Below are positions 33,263 to 35,967 of a DNA stretch of 35,967 nt, one piece after another. The stretch's first letter is position 1, and the number at the start of each line of letters is the position of its first letter. The stretch comes from Gemmatimonadota bacterium (GTDB taxonomy: Bacteria > Gemmatimonadota > Gemmatimonadetes > Gemmatimonadales > GWC2-71-9). The notes under the pieces are model-generated. The model did not search any database and was not told the origin of the DNA. It saw only the letters and a list, made by a program, of their open reading frames with translations. The translations under genes and the position numbers were made by a program. The stretch lies in contig JAOTWK010000003.1 of assembly GCA_029862935.1 (NCBI GenBank), forward strand, positions 1 to 35,967. The letters are read 5' to 3'.

Positions 33263-33481
33263 TCACAGACTGTCCGTCTTGGCCTTCTTCGTCTTCAGCC
33301 CTGACAGCGCGTACGCCGGACACCAGCCGACGAGTCCGGTGATGAGCGGAAGAAAGCCCAACCATTTAAACACGGTTCCCAACGTTCCGGTCACAATGCC
33401 GGCCCAGCCGAGACTCAGAAGCGCAATACCCGCAATCACGCGTAGCACCCGATCCCACCCAGCCTCATTGATCCAGCTCAT
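33263..33481 (-). CDS. DUF2892 small membrane protein
   Basis: A 72-residue protein of the DUF2892 (YgaP transmembrane-like) family. Two hydrophobic helices, VLRVIAGIALLSLGWAGI and FKWLGFLPLITGLVGW, are separated by the GTLGTV turn. The CPAYALSGLKT ending is the family hallmark (C-P-x-Y), and a basic cytoplasmic tail follows. The ATG at 33481 has AGGAGAGGAG directly upstream; a longer frame to 33850 overlaps the next gene antisense and is not used. The function of the family is not settled; members are often fused or adjacent to rhodanese domains, which is not the case here. First gene of the operon with the ALDH and SDR. Confidence 0.9.
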   Translation of the reverse strand: MSWINEAGWDRVLRVIAGIALLSLGWAGIVTGTLGTVFKWLGFLPLITGLVGWCPAYALSGLKTKKAKTDSL

Positions 33482-33729
33482 CTCTCCTCTCCTTTCTCCA
33501 TGGTTGCCGATAGAGTATCGCCAATTCGACGGAAGATGCAATTCGAACGTTCCCAGCTTGCGCGGCGAGGCGCGCCCATCCATACTGCCCGCCAGGCCTC
33601 TTGCCGTTCTGTCCATCTCGCTCTTCTCGTGATGCTGCTTGTGTCCACCGGGAGCTGTCGCCAGCTTCACCACTGCGTCGGATTCGGCAACTAAGAGCTT
33701 CTTCGGAGCACCGAGAAGGTGATGAACAC
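33482..33729. other. Divergent intergenic region between the DUF2892 operon and the hotdog-fold gene
   Basis: About 250 bp separating divergent start codons. A small frame (33500-33694) exists but has no ribosome-binding site and no recognisable domain, so I do not call it. AATTCGACG (33521) and AATTCGAAC (33541) form a loose direct repeat. Promoters for both directions must lie here; no confident boxes were identified. Confidence 0.4.
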
Positions 33730-34197
33730 ATGAGTGGTAAGAGTATTCTCCCGAACCTCGACCGCGAGCAGCTCGAGGAGTTCGAAGCAACTTGGAACCG
33801 GCATCCCGGCATGGTGCACATGGGTGCGCGCCTCGATCTCTCTGACCCACGGCACGTACGTGCTGTGGTGGATCCGATCAAGCCTGAGCACCGCGGCGGG
33901 CTGGGCACAGACGCCGTGAACGGTGCAGTGATCGCCGGCGTGTTCGACTTGGTCATCGGCCTTTCGGGTTACCTCCAAACCCTCGGGCGACGGGCCGGCG
34001 TTGCACAACTCAGTATCCAGTTCTTGCGCCCTGTTCTTGGAGAGCGATTCGACATCGTTGGTTATCCTGTCCGTGTCGGCACGAACCTCGTGTTCTGCAC
34101 TGCTGAGTTGCGCGATGAGAGAGACGTCGTCTGCGCCCGGTGCGACGGTATGGTCGCTGTATCTGGCCGGGACACCGGTGCGGGACCAGCCTTCTAA
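33730..34197 (+). CDS. Hotdog-fold (PaaI/DUF4442-like) thioesterase domain protein
   Basis: A 155-residue protein. The core GGLGTDAVNGAVIAGVFDLVIGLSGY resembles the central helix of PaaI-type hotdog thioesterases, followed by RAGVAQLSIQFLRPVLGERFDIVGY, a typical second strand set. An acyl-CoA thioesterase or a non-catalytic DUF4442-type acyl-binding role are the options. The usual nucleophilic Asp/Glu or Asn-Gly pair appears as TDAVNGAV, so activity is possible. The ATG at 33730 has AAGGTG about 10 nt upstream; the 33601 start would add residues with no domain character. It precedes the glycosyltransferase by only 8 nt on the same strand, suggesting co-transcription. Confidence 0.85.
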   Translation: MSGKSILPNLDREQLEEFEATWNRHPGMVHMGARLDLSDPRHVRAVVDPIKPEHRGGLGTDAVNGAVIAGVFDLVIGLSGYLQTLGRRAGVAQLSIQFLRPVLGERFDIVGYPVRVGTNLVFCTAELRDERDVVCARCDGMVAVSGRDTGAGPAF

Positions 34198-34205
34198 CGC
34201 TTCAC

Positions 34206-35717
34206 GTGTTCTCCACGTTGCTCATCCTCGCGCACGTCGGTGCCTCCGTCATTTTGGCGGCGTACGGGGCACATCGGCTGTCGCTGGCATTGCGCTATCT
34301 CCGGCACGTCCGCCGCTCAGATCGTGTTCCGGCACCACTGCCCACACCGCTTCCGCGCGTGACCGTACAGCTTCCGCTCTACAACGAGCGGTACGTTGCT
34401 GCGCGTGGCGTCGAGGCGCTTGGCGCCCTGCGCTACCCACGCGATAGGCTGCAGATTCAAGTGCTGGATGACTCCACCGACGGGACTACCATCGTGGCCC
34501 GAAAGGCCGTACAGCGGCTCCGCAATCAAGGCCTCGACGCCGAATATGTGCCGCGTTCCGCGCGGACGGGGTTCAAGGCTGGCGCGCTTGCGGCGGGTCT
34601 CGACCACGCAACCGGTGAATTGGTCGCGGTGCTCGATGCGGACTTCGTGCCAGACCCCGCCTTTCTCCTCGCGCTGGTCGCAGAGTTCAACGACCCCACC
34701 GTCGCAATGGTGCAGGCTCGATGGAGTCACCTCAACGCAGCCTCGAGCGTCCTCACGCGAGCGCAGGCGCTACAGATCGACGCGCACTTCACCATTGAGC
34801 ATGGCGTGCGCGCCGCCACTGGGTGCTTTTTCAACTTCAACGGCACAGCGGGCATCTGGCGACGTCGTGCCATCGATGCTGCCGGTGGGTGGTCCGCCGA
34901 GACCCTGACGGAGGACCTCGATTTGTCGCTCCGTGCCCAGCTAGCGGGCTGGCGGTTCGTGTACCGCGATGATGTCGAAGCGCCGGCCGAGTTGCCCGTC
35001 GAGATTGCCGGATATCGAATTCAACAGCAGCGCTGGGCGCAGGGAGGAATACAAACAGCGAAGAAGCTCCTCCCACGTATTCTACGTGCCGCCGTCCCGG
35101 TCCGGGTCAAACTCGAGGCGTTTTGGCAGCTGACCGGGCATGCGACCTATCTCATGCTTGTCGTATTGGCTCTCACGAGTCTCATCGCCGGGTGGATGAT
35201 TTCCCCGATGCAACGTGATCTCGTGTTCGCCTTCGACGGTACCCTCCTCCTGTGCTCTGCGCTTTGCCTCACCGCGTTCTACGGTGTGGCAGCCCGGAGT
35301 CGTGGCGCCGCAGGGTGGAAGCGCCGGGTCCTGCTAGTCCCCGTCATTATGCTGCTCGGCGCTGGGATCGCGCTGGGACAGGCAGGAGCGGTCTTGAGAG
35401 GCCTACGCGGAACTCGTACCCCATTCTACCGAACGCCGAAGTATTGTGTGGAGGGCCGACGCACGACGGGGTGGCGTTCGGCGCCGTACCGCCTCGCGGC
35501 GCCGAAAGCGACCATGGCTGAGCTCGCAACAGGAACCGCGGTCCTGGCGCTCTTCGCGGCGGCCGTGCTCAGTGGCAATGCAGTCGCCAGTGGCTCAGGC
35601 TTCCTCCTCGGACTAGGCACCATCTCCGTTGGACTGGGCGCGCTCACCCAGTCTCGTGGAACAGCCGAGGTACCACCCAACGGCGTCCCGCATCGCATAG
35701 AGCAGAACCGGAGCTGA
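34206..35717 (+). CDS. Family 2 glycosyltransferase, processive cellulose/glucomannan-synthase-like
   Basis: About 503 residues, membrane-embedded. One N-terminal hydrophobic helix (LLILAHVGASVILAAYGA) leads to a GT2 catalytic domain. TVQLPLYNE and LDDSTDG are the nucleotide-sugar-binding start, and LDADFVPD holds the DxD metal site. TEDLDLSLRAQ supplies the catalytic Asp, and QQQRWAQG is the Q-Q/R-x-R-W motif of processive synthases. Three to four C-terminal helices follow. It should polymerise a beta-linked polysaccharide and push it through the membrane; glucomannan or beta-glucan are possible. The start is uncertain: GTG 34206 (8 bp after the previous stop, no Shine-Dalgarno), TTG 34215 or GTG 34140. 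No BcsB/PilZ partner is adjacent. Confidence 0.9.
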   Translation: MFSTLLILAHVGASVILAAYGAHRLSLALRYLRHVRRSDRVPAPLPTPLPRVTVQLPLYNERYVAARGVEALGALRYPRDRLQIQVLDDSTDGTTIVARKAVQRLRNQGLDAEYVPRSARTGFKAGALAAGLDHATGELVAVLDADFVPDPAFLLALVAEFNDPTVAMVQARWSHLNAASSVLTRAQALQIDAHFTIEHGVRAATGCFFNFNGTAGIWRRRAIDAAGGWSAETLTEDLDLSLRAQLAGWRFVYRDDVEAPAELPVEIAGYRIQQQRWAQGGIQTAKKLLPRILRAAVPVRVKLEAFWQLTGHATYLMLVVLALTSLIAGWMISPMQRDLVFAFDGTLLLCSALCLTAFYGVAARSRGAAGWKRRVLLVPVIMLLGAGIALGQAGAVLRGLRGTRTPFYRTPKYCVEGRRTTGWRSAPYRLAAPKATMAELATGTAVLALFAAAVLSGNAVASGSGFLLGLGTISVGLGALTQSRGTAEVPPNGVPHRIEQNRS

Positions 35718-35721
35718 GACC

Positions 35722-35967
35722 GTGGAGCACCTGCTGACCGGCCTGACCATAATCGTGGTGCTCGGTATTGGAGCACAGTGGCTGTCATGGCGGCTCAAGG
35801 TCCCGGCAATCCTCTTCTTGCTCGTCGTCGGCTTCATCGCGGGACCGGTGGCAGGTGCAGTCGATCCCGACGTCATCTTTGGTGACTTGCTCTTCCCGAT
35901 CGTGTCGCTCTCCGTTGCGATCATTTTGTTCGAGGGCGGGCTGAGTCTCGACGTCGCCGAGCTGCGA
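35722..35967 (+). CDS. Sodium:proton antiporter, CPA1 type (partial, 3' end outside window)
   Basis: The first 82 codons of an integral membrane protein. It begins with a hydrophobic helix (LLTGLTIIVVLGIGAQWLSWRL), then VPAILFLLVVGFIAGPVAG, the typical second helix of NhaP/CPA1 antiporters, and FPIVSLSVAIILFEGGLSLDVAEL, which has the FEGGL signature of the group. These proteins exchange Na+ or K+ for H+ across the inner membrane. The GTG at 35722 follows the glycosyltransferase stop by 4 bp with GGAG about 9 nt upstream. The C-terminus, including the ion-binding core and any RCK or TrkA-C regulatory domain, lies beyond the right edge. Confidence 0.9.
   Translation, partial: MEHLLTGLTIIVVLGIGAQWLSWRLKVPAILFLLVVGFIAGPVAGAVDPDVIFGDLLFPIVSLSVAIILFEGGLSLDVAELR

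Noticed and set aside
1..35967. tRNA/rRNA genes, CRISPR arrays, insertion sequences, integrase or attachment sites
   Set aside because: Looked for on both strands by eye; no cloverleaf-like T-loop/acceptor sets, repeat-spacer arrays, transposase motifs or terminal inverted repeats were found.

Overview
The window is GC-rich (low 60s percent by eye) and almost entirely coding, with short gaps and many 4-nt stop/start overlaps. The mix of secreted lipoprotein hydrolases, a Big/TolB-type surface protein, a lysine-rich histone-like protein, a cytosolic zinc-ribbon Ser/Thr kinase and a selenoprotein SelD suggests a free-living environmental bacterium. Gemmatimonadota or a neighbouring phylum is my best guess, but no rRNA or marker comparison is available. 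I saw no tRNA, rRNA, IS element, prophage or CRISPR array; this looks like an ordinary chromosomal segment.

Layout. 1-1972: 5' part of a 2-oxoacid dehydrogenase E1 alpha gene (minus), divergent from a secreted protein. 1987-8003: minus-strand group gyrA, threonine dehydratase, a REC-GAF-GGDEF diguanylate cyclase and a Ser/Thr kinase, all tightly spaced. 8004-8607: gyrA promoter region plus a possible small gene. 8608-11920: a medium-chain dehydrogenase and a Big/TolB surface protein (minus). 12125-12493: a histone-like protein. 12677-15743: two lipoprotein amidohydrolases in tandem.

15849-23467: a nine-gene plus-strand run of selD (with an in-frame UGA for selenocysteine), an RNase H-like protein, dCMP deaminase, a zinc-ribbon protein, a beta-decarboxylating dehydrogenase, a two-TM protein, a lipoprotein, a geranylgeranyl-reductase-like flavoprotein and a squalene/phytoene synthase, most joined by 4-nt overlaps. 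23580-24898: thyA-folA. Together with the dCMP deaminase these form a dCMP to dUMP to dTMP route with folate recycling.

25039-28826: the most interesting cassette. Two D-Ala-D-Ala-ligase-like ATP-grasp enzymes, a GNAT acetyltransferase and a lysine 2,3-aminomutase (KamA) overlap end to end. They lie behind an 18-bp perfect palindrome that overlaps a candidate promoter, and a strong terminator closes the unit. KamA retains both lysine-binding aspartates, so I infer a pathway making an acetylated and/or peptide-linked beta-lysine product.

28878-33481 (minus): an EF-G paralogue with a degenerate GTPase motif, and a DUF2892-ALDH-SDR operon. 33730-35967 (plus): a hotdog-fold protein, a processive family 2 glycosyltransferase and the start of a Na+/H+ antiporter. 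The two strongest observations are the UGA-containing selD, which ordinary gene calling would truncate, and the ATP-grasp/ATP-grasp/GNAT/KamA cassette, whose second gene appears to start at CTG.
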